Source of the DNA: JANJUO01 sp942492935
GTDB lineage: Bacteria; Bacteroidota; Ignavibacteria; Kapaibacteriales; UBA2268
Length of the DNA stretch: 64,000 nucleotides
Assembly (NCBI GenBank): GCA_942492935.1
Contig: OW818654.1
Location: 1,612,001 to 1,676,000, forward strand
Reading direction: 5' to 3'
The first letter of the stretch is position 1. Each line of letters starts with the position of its first letter. The notes under the pieces were generated by a model. That model did no database searches. It worked only from the letters and a program-made list of their open reading frames with translations, and had not been told where the DNA came from. Below, piece after piece: positions 37,187 to 45,106 of the stretch. A program made the position numbers and the translations under genes.

Positions 37187-38722
37187 ATGGGAAATAAATT
37201 TGTTGATTTGAGATTACCAATTGGCTTCACTAGTGATGATATAGTAAAGAACATTAAGAAATTACTTGGGATTTCTAAATTTACATTTAATATTGAAAAG
37301 CAAAGTTTAGATAGTAGAAACTACAAAAATATTTGTTGGGTTGTAAAAATTCTTGTAAATTCTGAAGAAATTGCTGGAATAGTAGATGATAAAAATCAAT
37401 CCATAGATATTCCTAAAATTAATACAGATAAAAAAGTTGTAATTGTAGGAACAGGACCAGCTGGGATTTTTTCCGCAATTGTTTTGCTTGAAGCTGGTTT
37501 TAAAGTTCAAATAATCGAACTCGGTCCCGAAGTATTTGAAAGAACAAAAAAAGTACGTAATTTTGAAAAAACTGGAGAACTAAACGAAAGAGCTAATTAC
37601 GCTTTCGGTGAAGGTGGTGCAGGTACTTTTTCAGATGGAAAATTAACTTCAAGAACAAAAACGATTAATAAAGAAAAAAAATATATTTTTAACAAGTATG
37701 TTGAATATGGCGCTCCCGAAGAAATTAAATTTCTTGCAAAACCTCATATTGGAAGCAATATTCTTACCAAAATTGTCAAAAATATGCGAAATGATTTCAT
37801 TGCCAAAGGTGGTGAAATAATTTTTGATAACAAATTATTGAATTTCAAATTTAATAATGGTGTTGTTGAGAGCATTGATACCGAAAAGGGAGTTATCGAA
37901 GCTGACTATTTTATTTTTGCAATTGGTCATAGCTCAATTGATACACTGCAAATGTTAATCAAAAACCAAGTTAAATTCAAAACAAAAGGATTTGCTATCG
38001 GAAGTAGGGTAGAGCATCATCAGGAATTAATAAATAAAGCCATGTGGAAAGTAGCCGAAATTCCTGGTATAAAAGCCGCTGACTATGCCGTTACTTATGA
38101 TGATGACAAGAATTTTCCCTGCTACTCATTCTGTATGTGTCCGGGTGGGATGGTTGTTCCTGCGGCGTATCGCAAAGGAGTAAATTTAGTAAATGGAATG
38201 AGTAATTATAAACGCAATTATCCTTTTGCAAATTCGGCAATTATTGCTGCATTTGGAATTGATGAAATATTAAGAAGAGAAGTCGAACCGTTGGAAGCAT
38301 TAGATTGGATAGTCAATTTGGAAGAAAAATTCTATGAATTTTCAAATTCTTACAATGCTCCAGCAGTTAATGTTATTGATTTTTTAAATAACAAACAATC
38401 TTCTACATTTGGAAAATCAAGTTATCCATTTGAATTATTAACTGCTGATTTTAATACTTTATTGCCAAAGAAAGTAATTAATTCGATGAAAGCTGGTTTA
38501 CAAGAATTTCATAAAAAAATTAAAGGTTTTGAAACTGGAATTTTGATTGGACTGGAAAGTAAAACATCTTCACCTATTCAGGTTATAAGAGATGGGATGA
38601 AATGTGCTGGATTTGAAAATTTGTATCTTGCAGGTGAAGGAACAGGATTATCTGGTGGAATTGTAAGCTCGGCAGCCGATGGTATAAAAGTAGCTTTTGA
38701 TATTATTTTGAAAGAAAATTAA
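37187..38722 (+). CDS. FAD-dependent oxidoreductase, COG2509 type
   Basis: 511 residues. A short N-terminal domain of about 80 residues precedes a Rossmann FAD-binding loop, VVIVGTGPAGIFSAIVLLEA (about residues 84-103), ending in IIELG. FGEGGAGTFSDGKLTSRTKT is characteristic of the 'NAD(FAD)-utilising dehydrogenase' family COG2509, as are CMCPGGMVVPAA and the C-terminal LYLAGEGTGLSGGIVSSAAD. The protein is cytoplasmic. Physiological substrate and electron acceptor are unknown for the family. It is followed by nuoF after 84 bp; no functional link is established. Confidence 0.88.
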   Translation: MGNKFVDLRLPIGFTSDDIVKNIKKLLGISKFTFNIEKQSLDSRNYKNICWVVKILVNSEEIAGIVDDKNQSIDIPKINTDKKVVIVGTGPAGIFSAIVLLEAGFKVQIIELGPEVFERTKKVRNFEKTGELNERANYAFGEGGAGTFSDGKLTSRTKTINKEKKYIFNKYVEYGAPEEIKFLAKPHIGSNILTKIVKNMRNDFIAKGGEIIFDNKLLNFKFNNGVVESIDTEKGVIEADYFIFAIGHSSIDTLQMLIKNQVKFKTKGFAIGSRVEHHQELINKAMWKVAEIPGIKAADYAVTYDDDKNFPCYSFCMCPGGMVVPAAYRKGVNLVNGMSNYKRNYPFANSAIIAAFGIDEILRREVEPLEALDWIVNLEEKFYEFSNSYNAPAVNVIDFLNNKQSSTFGKSSYPFELLTADFNTLLPKKVINSMKAGLQEFHKKIKGFETGILIGLESKTSSPIQVIRDGMKCAGFENLYLAGEGTGLSGGIVSSAADGIKVAFDIILKEN

Positions 38723-38806
38723 AAAAAATACAATTACTTTTTTAAAAATTTGATAAATAGTATTATATTTGAAGTTTGATGAAATTAAATTTAATTGAGA
38801 TAAATT

Positions 38807-40138
38807 ATGACTAAAGATTTTCCAAGATTAGTATTGCCAAATATTGAAAATTTGAGTAATTTTGATACTTATATTGCAAATGGCGGATTTGAATCTTTCC
38901 GCAAAGCAATTAAAATGACTCCCGATGAAGTTACCAATGAAGTAAAAAAATCCAAACTACGTGGTCGTGGTGGTGCAGCTTTCCCTACTGGATTGAAGTG
39001 GAGCTTTATGCCAAAAGGAACTGACAAACCTAAGTACCTCGCTGTAAATGGCGATGAATCTGAGCCGGGTTCATTCAAAGATAGACAAATTTTTGAATCA
39101 AATCCATTTCAATTAATTGAAGGTATATTGATTGCAAGCTATGCTATGGGATTGACTGCATCATATATTTACATTCGTGGCGAATATCACAAATGGGTTA
39201 AACTGATGGAAATAGCGGTTGAAACTGCTTATCAAAAAGGTTTCGTTGGTGATAAAATGAAAGAAACTTTTGGAGTGGATTTCAAAACTGATATTTATGT
39301 ACATAAAGGAGCTGGCGCTTACATTTGTGGTGAAGAAACATCACTTATGAATTCACTTGAAGGCAAACGTGGCTATCCAAGAGTAAAACCTCCATTTCCT
39401 GCTCAGAAAGGACTTTGGGGAATGCCAACAACCGTTAATAATGTTGAAACAATTGCAACTGTACCAGCAATTTTAAGAATTGGTGCCGATAATTATGCAA
39501 AAATTGGTGCTGAAGGTCATCCGGGAACTTTACTATTTGGAGTAAGCGGACACGTTAATAAGCCGGGAGTTTATGAATTACCTACTGGTACACCATTGAA
39601 AGAAATAATTTATGATGTGTGTGGTGGTGTAATTGGAAATAAGAAAATTAAAGCTGTTATCCCAGGTGGTTCCTCAATGCCGCCACTTCGTGGAGATGAA
39701 ATAGATGGTGTAAATATGGATGAAGAATCATTGAAAAAATTTGGCACTCATATTGGAACTGGTGGTATAATGGTTATGGACGAAGATACTGATTTAGTGA
39801 AAGTAACTTTAAGAATAGCACATTTCTATCATCATGAATCTTGCGGACAATGTACTCCTTGCCGTGAGGGCTGTGGCTGGATGGAAAAAATCCTCAAACG
39901 TATTGACAAAGGTGAGGCAACAAGTAAAGATTTGGATTTACTTGTATCAGTTGCAAACAATATCGAAGGAAATACTATTTGTGCTTTGGGTGATGCGGCA
40001 GCTTGGCCCGTTAGAGGATTTGTTACCAAATTTAGAGATGAATTCGAAAAAGCAGTTAAATCAAACCGTAGCTTTGTTGCTCGTAATATTGTTCATGGTA
40101 GAAGAGCTACATCAGATAAGTTAGTATTTGAAGCGTAA
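38807..40138 (+). CDS. nuoF: NADH-quinone oxidoreductase subunit F (solitary)
   Basis: 443 residues, normal NuoF length. The FMN/NADH site is GRGGAAFPTGLKWSFMP and NGDESEPGSFKDRQI; also visible is GAGAYICGEETSLMNSLEGK. The N3 4Fe-4S cluster ligands are SCGQCTPC plus the Cys of GNTICALGDA. NuoF takes electrons from NADH in the complex I dehydrogenase arm. The nuoE and nuoG genes that normally flank it are absent here, so it either joins a complex I encoded elsewhere or belongs to another NADH-dependent enzyme such as a hydrogenase or formate dehydrogenase diaphorase. Confidence 0.93.
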   Translation: MTKDFPRLVLPNIENLSNFDTYIANGGFESFRKAIKMTPDEVTNEVKKSKLRGRGGAAFPTGLKWSFMPKGTDKPKYLAVNGDESEPGSFKDRQIFESNPFQLIEGILIASYAMGLTASYIYIRGEYHKWVKLMEIAVETAYQKGFVGDKMKETFGVDFKTDIYVHKGAGAYICGEETSLMNSLEGKRGYPRVKPPFPAQKGLWGMPTTVNNVETIATVPAILRIGADNYAKIGAEGHPGTLLFGVSGHVNKPGVYELPTGTPLKEIIYDVCGGVIGNKKIKAVIPGGSSMPPLRGDEIDGVNMDEESLKKFGTHIGTGGIMVMDEDTDLVKVTLRIAHFYHHESCGQCTPCREGCGWMEKILKRIDKGEATSKDLDLLVSVANNIEGNTICALGDAAAWPVRGFVTKFRDEFEKAVKSNRSFVARNIVHGRRATSDKLVFEA

Positions 40139-40153
40139 GAGTATTTTCAAGAG

Positions 40154-40223
40154 TGTCATTCAGCAGTTGATGCGGAAACTAATATATGCAGATGTCCAAC
40201 ACTTTGAAAGTGTTGGACATCTT
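40154..40223. repeat. Hairpin repeat, copy A (inverted partner at 50894)
   Basis: 70 bp that matches the reverse complement of 50894-50963 with only a few differences. It ends in a perfect long hairpin, AGATGTCCAACACTTT / AAAGTGTTGGACATCT (one-base loop G), preceded by GTTGATGCGGAAACTAATAT. No protein is encoded. Confidence 0.85.
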
Positions 40224-40265
40224 GTTTCGAAAATGAAATAATTCGTGAATAAATTCTGAAACGAG

Positions 40266-40366
40266 TTCAGAATGACATAAATATCAAGAGTGTCATTCTG
40301 AATTTGATGCGGAATCTAAAAAATATTTTCAATTTTACCATTCCCCAGCCTTTTGAGGCTGGGGAA
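40266..40366. repeat. Further inverted repeats in the nuoF-nuclease gap
   Basis: TTCAGAATGACA / TGTCATTCTGAA form 12-bp arms (40266-40277, 40291-40302), followed by ATTTGATGCGGAATCT, the sequence family seen in copies A and B. A separate GC-rich hairpin, TTCCCCAGCC / GGCTGGGGAA (40341-40366), has a 6-nt loop and no T-run; it may stop transcription between the convergent genes or be another repeat. Confidence 0.65.
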
Positions 40367-40444
40367 AGAATCAAATACTATTGTCATAAATACAATGTGG
40401 TCATAAAACCTGACTTGATGCCCATTGTTAGCAATCCTAAATCA

Positions 40445-41338
40445 CTATTTGATTTCCTTATATAATAGCTCGCAATTTTTAATTTTAGAAATATGTGTTT
40501 GTAACCTATAGATATTGCAATCATCACCCTTCTCTTCTTTTAATCCAACAACTAATAATATAAAATATGCTGGTTTGTCATATTTGTAATCAATTACTTG
40601 ACCAAGAGCTCTTTGCATTTCACCCATTTTTTTTAGGTTTTTAGCTAATTTTATTTCAATAACAATTGAATTTTTTGAATTTACTCCAATTTCCAAATCA
40701 AAATAGTGTGTGTTGTGTCCCGAAGATTTTTTAACTGATTTGTAAATTTTTTTAATTTCTTCATATAGATAACTGTTTAAAGTAACTTCATTTTCGCATT
40801 CATAATCATATTTTGTTTTGGGGACTTTTATTGACAAAATGTGATCTTTAACTTCAGCTAAGTCAATTGAATCATTGTGAATTTTACCATCAGCATCTTT
40901 AGAATCGTCAAGTAATTCGATAATATATTCATTTTCACTATTGCTTGTTGTTAAAAGCAAATTATGATTTATTATTATTTCTTCCAATCCATCGTTTATG
41001 AAATATTTTTTTATTTCTGCTTCTGTTAATTTTGGGGATTTGGATTGAAATCGTGTTGTAACAAGGGAAACGAAATCTTTATTTTTAATTACTAAATTAT
41101 TTTTTAAATCACGGCTGTCATCCAATACTGCTATGTCATAATATATATCTTTTTTTAAAGGATTCATTCTTGAAATTAGACTTTTGTCTTTTGACAGGGA
41201 AAGGTTTCCAATTTCGTAATAATCATTTTCACAATCTAACCCTAAAAACTCTTTCATTTCATTCATTGATAATTTTGTAATATCGCTATACCACTTTTTT
41301 ATTAAATAATTGGTATCATTTTCATTTTTTTTGCTCAT
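40445..41338 (-). CDS. Hypothetical protein with a PD-(D/E)XK nuclease-like C-terminus
   Basis: 297 residues, starting at an ATG with AAGGAA ten bases upstream. Near residues 215-250, YFDLEIGVNSKNSIVIEIKL gives the D-(X)n-E-X-K arrangement (Asp/Glu strand, then EIK) of PD-(D/E)XK phosphodiesterases. It is followed by GEMQRALGQVIDYKY, where Q and a helix fit the usual fourth motif. The N-terminal 200 residues are charged and unrecognised. There is no signal peptide. It stands alone between repeat-rich gaps, suggesting an accessory or defence-type gene; no methyltransferase or helicase partner is present. Confidence 0.55.
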   Translation of the reverse strand: MSKKNENDTNYLIKKWYSDITKLSMNEMKEFLGLDCENDYYEIGNLSLSKDKSLISRMNPLKKDIYYDIAVLDDSRDLKNNLVIKNKDFVSLVTTRFQSKSPKLTEAEIKKYFINDGLEEIIINHNLLLTTSNSENEYIIELLDDSKDADGKIHNDSIDLAEVKDHILSIKVPKTKYDYECENEVTLNSYLYEEIKKIYKSVKKSSGHNTHYFDLEIGVNSKNSIVIEIKLAKNLKKMGEMQRALGQVIDYKYDKPAYFILLVVGLKEEKGDDCNIYRLQTHISKIKNCELLYKEIK

Positions 41339-41418
41339 ATTATATTCCTTTTCTATTTTTTATAAGTAAAATTCTATTTTTTATCATGTTATGCAATCTA
41401 CTAAACACTTCTATAAAA

Positions 41419-41558
41419 GGGCATTTTCACAATTTGCCCTCTTGATAGGTATCGCTAAACACACTGAGTGAAAGCAAAAAGGAAAACGCCCCGATTTCTT
41501 GGAGCGTGCCTTCTTACCGTTCTCGTGCTTTGAAATTGGCGATTTCCAGTAAAGAACG
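41419..41558. other. GC-richer structured gene-free segment
   Basis: Within the 293-bp gap 41339-41631, three nested or serial hairpins are visible: GGGCA / TGCCC (41419-41439); ACGCCCC / GGAGCGT (41486-41507, one mismatch); and CGTTCT / AGAACG (41518-41558) enclosing GAAAT / ATTTC with loop TGGCG. Base composition is clearly higher in GC than the surroundings. It could be a small RNA, a relic of a mobile element, or a recombination site. Confidence 0.4.
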
Positions 41559-41631
41559 ATTATAAGACAACACTTACAAATATGTTAAATTAAATACTCT
41601 TTTTTTTCAATAATTAATTTCTACAATTTTA

Positions 41632-41826
41632 TTAAACAACTGTTAAAGATTTCTTTATTTTATTAACTCCTCTTATCAGAGTAGTTTTTGATTTACCAGT
41701 CTTAATTTGTTCTTTTAATTCATCTAATTGGAATTCTAAATCCAATTTGAATTTTTCTTGCAAATAAAGTTCTCTGAAATTTGGGTCTTTCATTTTTTCT
41801 TGAAAGTATTTTTCAGCATTAGTCAT
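41632..41826 (-). CDS. Small hypothetical protein, antitoxin-like N-terminus
   Basis: 64 residues from the ATG at 41826 (MTNAEKYFQEKMKDP), which has GGGAGAG seven bases upstream; a longer form from 41877 (81 residues) lacks such a site. The sequence is charged and mostly helical. NAEKYFQEKMKDPNFRELYL resembles the lead-in of HTH antitoxin-like proteins, but no helix-turn-helix follows, and the end is GVNKIKKSLTVV. No toxin partner is visible. Whether it is expressed is uncertain. Confidence 0.4.
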   Translation of the reverse strand: MTNAEKYFQEKMKDPNFRELYLQEKFKLDLEFQLDELKEQIKTGKSKTTLIRGVNKIKKSLTVV

Positions 41827-41958
41827 GATTCTCTCCCAAATAAGTATTTTTAATTTTAGTTGCTTTTTCAAGTTCAACAGTAGGTAACTTTTGTGTTTTT
41901 TTTATAAAACCACTTGAAAAAATAATTAATTTATTTGATTTAACAAAGTAAAATAATT

Positions 41959-42296
41959 GTAACCACTCAGCCGCTTATAGATCATTTAGAATTTTTGTTC
42001 ATTTTTTAAAAATTCCTTGAAATTCCCATCGGGAATTAATGTTTGTAACTGAAGAATCTCCCATCGCCTCCTGCAACACCGTAGGTGTTGAATATGTATT
42101 TGAACTATTCAATCCCGCTGGTATTGCTGGACTTACGGGTATTCCTTCCCCTTGGGGAAGGTTAGGTTGGGGTTTACAAACTGTTAATCCCTATCGGGAT
42201 TTTCAAAGAATTTCATTTTTTTCAACTTGTTCCAAATATACTCTTATTCATTTTAAAAAAAATAAATTGATAATTATATAATAGGTGAGTGGTTAC
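41959..42296. mobile_element. MITE-like element, copy 2 (IS66-type ends)
   Basis: 338 bp with ends GTAACCACTCA / TGAGTGGTTAC. The left ~85 bp are nearly identical to copy 1 (26365), including GCCGCTTATAGATCATTT; the middle has diverged and contains CCTTCCCCTTGGGGAAGG, absent from copy 1. The same serial palindromes are kept, for example AATTCCCATCGGGAATT, CAACACCGTAGGTGTTG and AATCCCTATCGGGATT. The flanks share only AATT, so the target duplication has decayed and this copy looks older. It lies between the small gene at 41632 and aspS. The rest of the 41827-42455 gap is featureless. Confidence 0.78.
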
Positions 42297-42455
42297 AATT
42301 TTCACTATAATGTTTGAATAGTCATAAAAACCAAAATTTTAATCTATGTGTGTTTCTATTGATGTAACAATAATGTTACTTAATAATTTTATACCTAACT
42401 ATTTTGTTTTTTTCACTATTTTTGTATTTTAATTTATTAATAATTTTGGTAGAAA

Positions 42456-44237
42456 ATGTCGTTTAAGAAAAGAACAGTAACCTGTGGATTGCTCAGGGAA
42501 GAACATATTGATAGTTCAGTCGTTATTAACGGATGGGTTGCCTCACGAAGAGATCTTGGAGGATTAATTTTTATTGATTTAAGAGATAGATATGGCATTA
42601 CACAAGCGATTATCGAACCCGAAAATCGCCCAGATTTAGCTGAAAAAGCAAAAGAAATTCGGTCTGAATTTGTGATGTGGATAAGCGGAGAAGTTCGTTT
42701 ACGTTCAAGTCCAAATTTAAATATTCCAACAGGTAAAATTGAAATTGTTGTTGATGACTTTGAAATCATTAGCAAAGCCGAACTTCCGCCATTTGAAATT
42801 GCTGATGGAATTCAAACAAATGAAGAATTAAGACTAACATACCGTTATCTTGACTTACGCCGCCAAGAATTACAAAAGAACTTCATTTTGAGAAATAAAA
42901 TATATCAGATAACACATAATTATTATGAGCAAAACGGTTTTCTTGAAGTTGAAACACCTGTTTTAATGAAATCAACTCCTGAAGGTGCAAGAGATTTTTT
43001 AGTACCAAGTAGAATTAATAAAGGTAAATTTTATGCACTACCACAATCTCCACAAATTTTCAAGCAAATATTGATGGTTTCTGGATTTGATAGGTACGTT
43101 CAAATTGTGAAATGCTTCAGAGATGAAGATTTGCGTTCGGATAGACAACCAGAATTTACCCAGATTGATGTTGAAATGTCTTTTATTGAAATAGACGATA
43201 TTCTTGAAATGACAGAGGGATTAATTAAAAGATTTTGGAAAGAAATTATTGATGTTGAAATTCAAACACCTTTTATGCGAATGAGTTGGGCTGAAGCGAT
43301 GGATAATTATGGTAGTGATAAGCCCGATTTACGCTTCGGAATGAAAATAAATAACATTACTGAAATTGTAAAAAATGCAGAATTTAAAGTATTTCAAGAA
43401 GCAATATCTATGGGTGGAATTATCGCTGGCATCAAAGTAGATAATGGTGCTGAATTTTCACGCAAACAATTGGATAATTTATCCGAATTTGCAAAAAAAT
43501 ACGGAGCTAAAGGACTTGCTTGGATGAAATTCACAGAAACTGAAGTAAATTCACCAATTGCAAAATTCTTAAATGAAAATGAAATTGAAGCTATAAAAAA
43601 CACTTTCGATGTAAAAGCTGGAGATTTGATTTTAATATCTTCAGATAAAAAAATCAAAGCCCAAACCATTCTTGGAGCTTTACGCTTAGAAGTTGCCAAA
43701 ATCACTGGTATTATGGATAAAGTCAAGAATACATACTCATTCCATTGGGTAGTTGACTTCCCGTTATTTGAATATGATGAAGAAACACAACGTTATTATG
43801 CAATGCACCATCCATTTACATCACCTATGGAAGAAGATTTAGAATTTTTAAATACAAATCCTGATAAAGTTAGAGCTAAAGCTTATGACTTAGTTGTAAA
43901 CGGTTCAGAACTTGGTGGTGGTTCTATCAGAATACATAAAAATGAAATTCAACAATTGATGTTTAGCAAATTAGGTTTAGGCGATAAGGAAATTGAAGAT
44001 AAGTTTGGCTATTTAATTAAGGCATTGAAATATGGCGCCCCACCACACGGTGGTATAGCTTTAGGATTGGATAGAATCACAATGATACTTGCTGGAACTG
44101 ATAATATTAGAGACGTAATTGCATTTCCAAAAACTACATCTGGTTTATCACTTATGGATGGTTCACCATCTTCAGTAGATAACGAACAATTAAAAGAATT
44201 AGGTGTAGGCGTATTACCAGAAATATTGAACAAGTAA
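42456..44237 (+). CDS. aspS: Aspartyl-tRNA synthetase, bacterial type
   Basis: 593 residues, the bacterial length. The N-terminal OB anticodon-binding domain (about residues 1-130) contains VINGWVASRRDLGGLIFIDL. The class II catalytic core has motif 2, KCFRDEDLRSDRQPEFTQID, and motif 3, PPHGGIALGLDRITMIL; the GAD insert lies between about residues 290 and 410. It charges tRNA-Asp (or also tRNA-Asn in non-discriminating forms, which cannot be decided here). TAATTTTG just upstream (42441-42448) with TTTG at 42421 could be a promoter, but the 16-nt spacing is short. Confidence 0.97.
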   Translation: MSFKKRTVTCGLLREEHIDSSVVINGWVASRRDLGGLIFIDLRDRYGITQAIIEPENRPDLAEKAKEIRSEFVMWISGEVRLRSSPNLNIPTGKIEIVVDDFEIISKAELPPFEIADGIQTNEELRLTYRYLDLRRQELQKNFILRNKIYQITHNYYEQNGFLEVETPVLMKSTPEGARDFLVPSRINKGKFYALPQSPQIFKQILMVSGFDRYVQIVKCFRDEDLRSDRQPEFTQIDVEMSFIEIDDILEMTEGLIKRFWKEIIDVEIQTPFMRMSWAEAMDNYGSDKPDLRFGMKINNITEIVKNAEFKVFQEAISMGGIIAGIKVDNGAEFSRKQLDNLSEFAKKYGAKGLAWMKFTETEVNSPIAKFLNENEIEAIKNTFDVKAGDLILISSDKKIKAQTILGALRLEVAKITGIMDKVKNTYSFHWVVDFPLFEYDEETQRYYAMHHPFTSPMEEDLEFLNTNPDKVRAKAYDLVVNGSELGGGSIRIHKNEIQQLMFSKLGLGDKEIEDKFGYLIKALKYGAPPHGGIALGLDRITMILAGTDNIRDVIAFPKTTSGLSLMDGSPSSVDNEQLKELGVGVLPEILNK

Positions 44238-44254
44238 TAATATATCCAAAAGAA

Positions 44255-44402
44255 AATCCCCCCTGCCCCCTTTTTTAAAAGGGAGAAAATAGGGAAAAGG
44301 AAAGAAAAGTTATTTTCCCCCTTTTTTAAAAGGGAGAAAATAGTAAAAGGTAAAGAAAAGTAATTTTTCCCCCTTTTTAAAAGGGGGATTAAGGGGGATT
44401 TT
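44255..44402 (+). repeat. C/G-rich repeat block upstream of the DUF559 gene
   Basis: Three successive copies of a hairpin-forming CCCCCTTTTTTAAAAGGG motif separated by GA-rich spacers (AGAAAATAG... AAAGAAAAGT), ending AAGGGGGATTAAGGGGGATT. A shorter direct copy of the block lies downstream of the gene (44862-44885, resuming at 46405-46476 after the IS insertion). Confidence 0.8.
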
Positions 44403-44501
44403 GAAATCAGGATGAAAAAAATGGGGATTTGTAATTATTATGTATGTGAAAAGTATTAATGATAAAAACAAACATATATTAAATAGCTCAAGAGTTAAGA
44501 T

Positions 44502-44852
44502 ATGATTTTATATAGTCAAAATATTAAAATGAGAGCAAGGGAACTTAGGAACAATATGACTGAACCGGAAATTATTTTGTGGTCAAAGTTGAAAGGTAAG
44601 CAATTAAAAAATGCACAGTTTTATAGGCAAAAACCGATTGGAAATTACATAGTTGATTTTTATTGTGCGAAGTTTAATCTTGTTATTGAATTGGATGGTT
44701 CTCAACATTATACTGATGATGCAATAGAATATGATAGAGTGAGAGATGAATACTTAAAAGAAGCTGGTTTAAAAGTGTTAAGGTTTACAAATTTACAAAT
44801 AAAAAATCAATTGAATGAGGTATTAAATTCAATTTATCATGAAATGGGGTAA
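44502..44852 (+). CDS. DUF559 endonuclease-like protein
   Basis: 116 residues, usual length. The family signature is complete: MRARELRNNMTEPEIILWSK, AQFYRQKPIGNYIVDFYC, LVIELDGSQHYTDD and GLKVLRFTNLQI. The fold resembles Vsr/restriction-type endonucleases; D of IVDF and ELDGSQH are the likely metal-binding residues. Cellular function is not established. An internal ATG at 44532 is an alternative start. It is flanked on both sides by direct copies of C/G-rich repeats, a setting seen with DUF559 genes elsewhere (recalled, not checked), and an IS has landed in the downstream copy. Confidence 0.85.
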   Translation: MILYSQNIKMRARELRNNMTEPEIILWSKLKGKQLKNAQFYRQKPIGNYIVDFYCAKFNLVIELDGSQHYTDDAIEYDRVRDEYLKEAGLKVLRFTNLQIKNQLNEVLNSIYHEMG

Positions 44853-44907
44853 GAATTAGCAAATCCCCCTGCCCCCTTTGCTAAATAATGGCACTTGAAT
44901 AGTGCGA

Positions 44908-45106
44908 TTATGCATATTTTTGATATTTGCCAGTTTTGGTTTTCCGTTCAAAATGCCTACCTAACCTCTTAGGAATTATATGACGTAAGATTTTATTCTG
45001 AAGCAAATCCATTTCTTCCCGGAGACCATCTTTGGTATATTCGCCCTTTCTTGTCCATAAATACTGTCTTACCAGCCTCAAGGTATTTTTGAATGAGACC
45101 TCTTTC
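44908..45106 (-). pseudogene. Displaced C-terminal segment of the IS4 transposase
   Basis: Read in the +1 frame relative to the main transposase frame, this gives PKEVSFKNTLRLVRQYLW ... HIIPKRLGRHFERKTKTGK, which looks like the proline/arginine-rich tail (NRPGR-like) of IS4 transposases. Its TAA (44908-44910) sits directly inside the terminal repeat, where a full-length transposase would be expected to end. Confidence 0.7.

Noticed and set aside
41386..41575. Integron-type attC site
   Set aside because: GTTATGC near 41390 and ATTATAA near 41560 are suggestive, but the paired RYYYAAC/GTTRRRY boxes and the long imperfect palindrome do not line up, and there is no integrase.
42039..42281. 80-codon plus-strand frame inside MITE copy 2
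   Set aside because: It simply reads through the palindromes and the CCTTCCCCTTGGGGAAGG repeat; copy 1 does not keep the frame.
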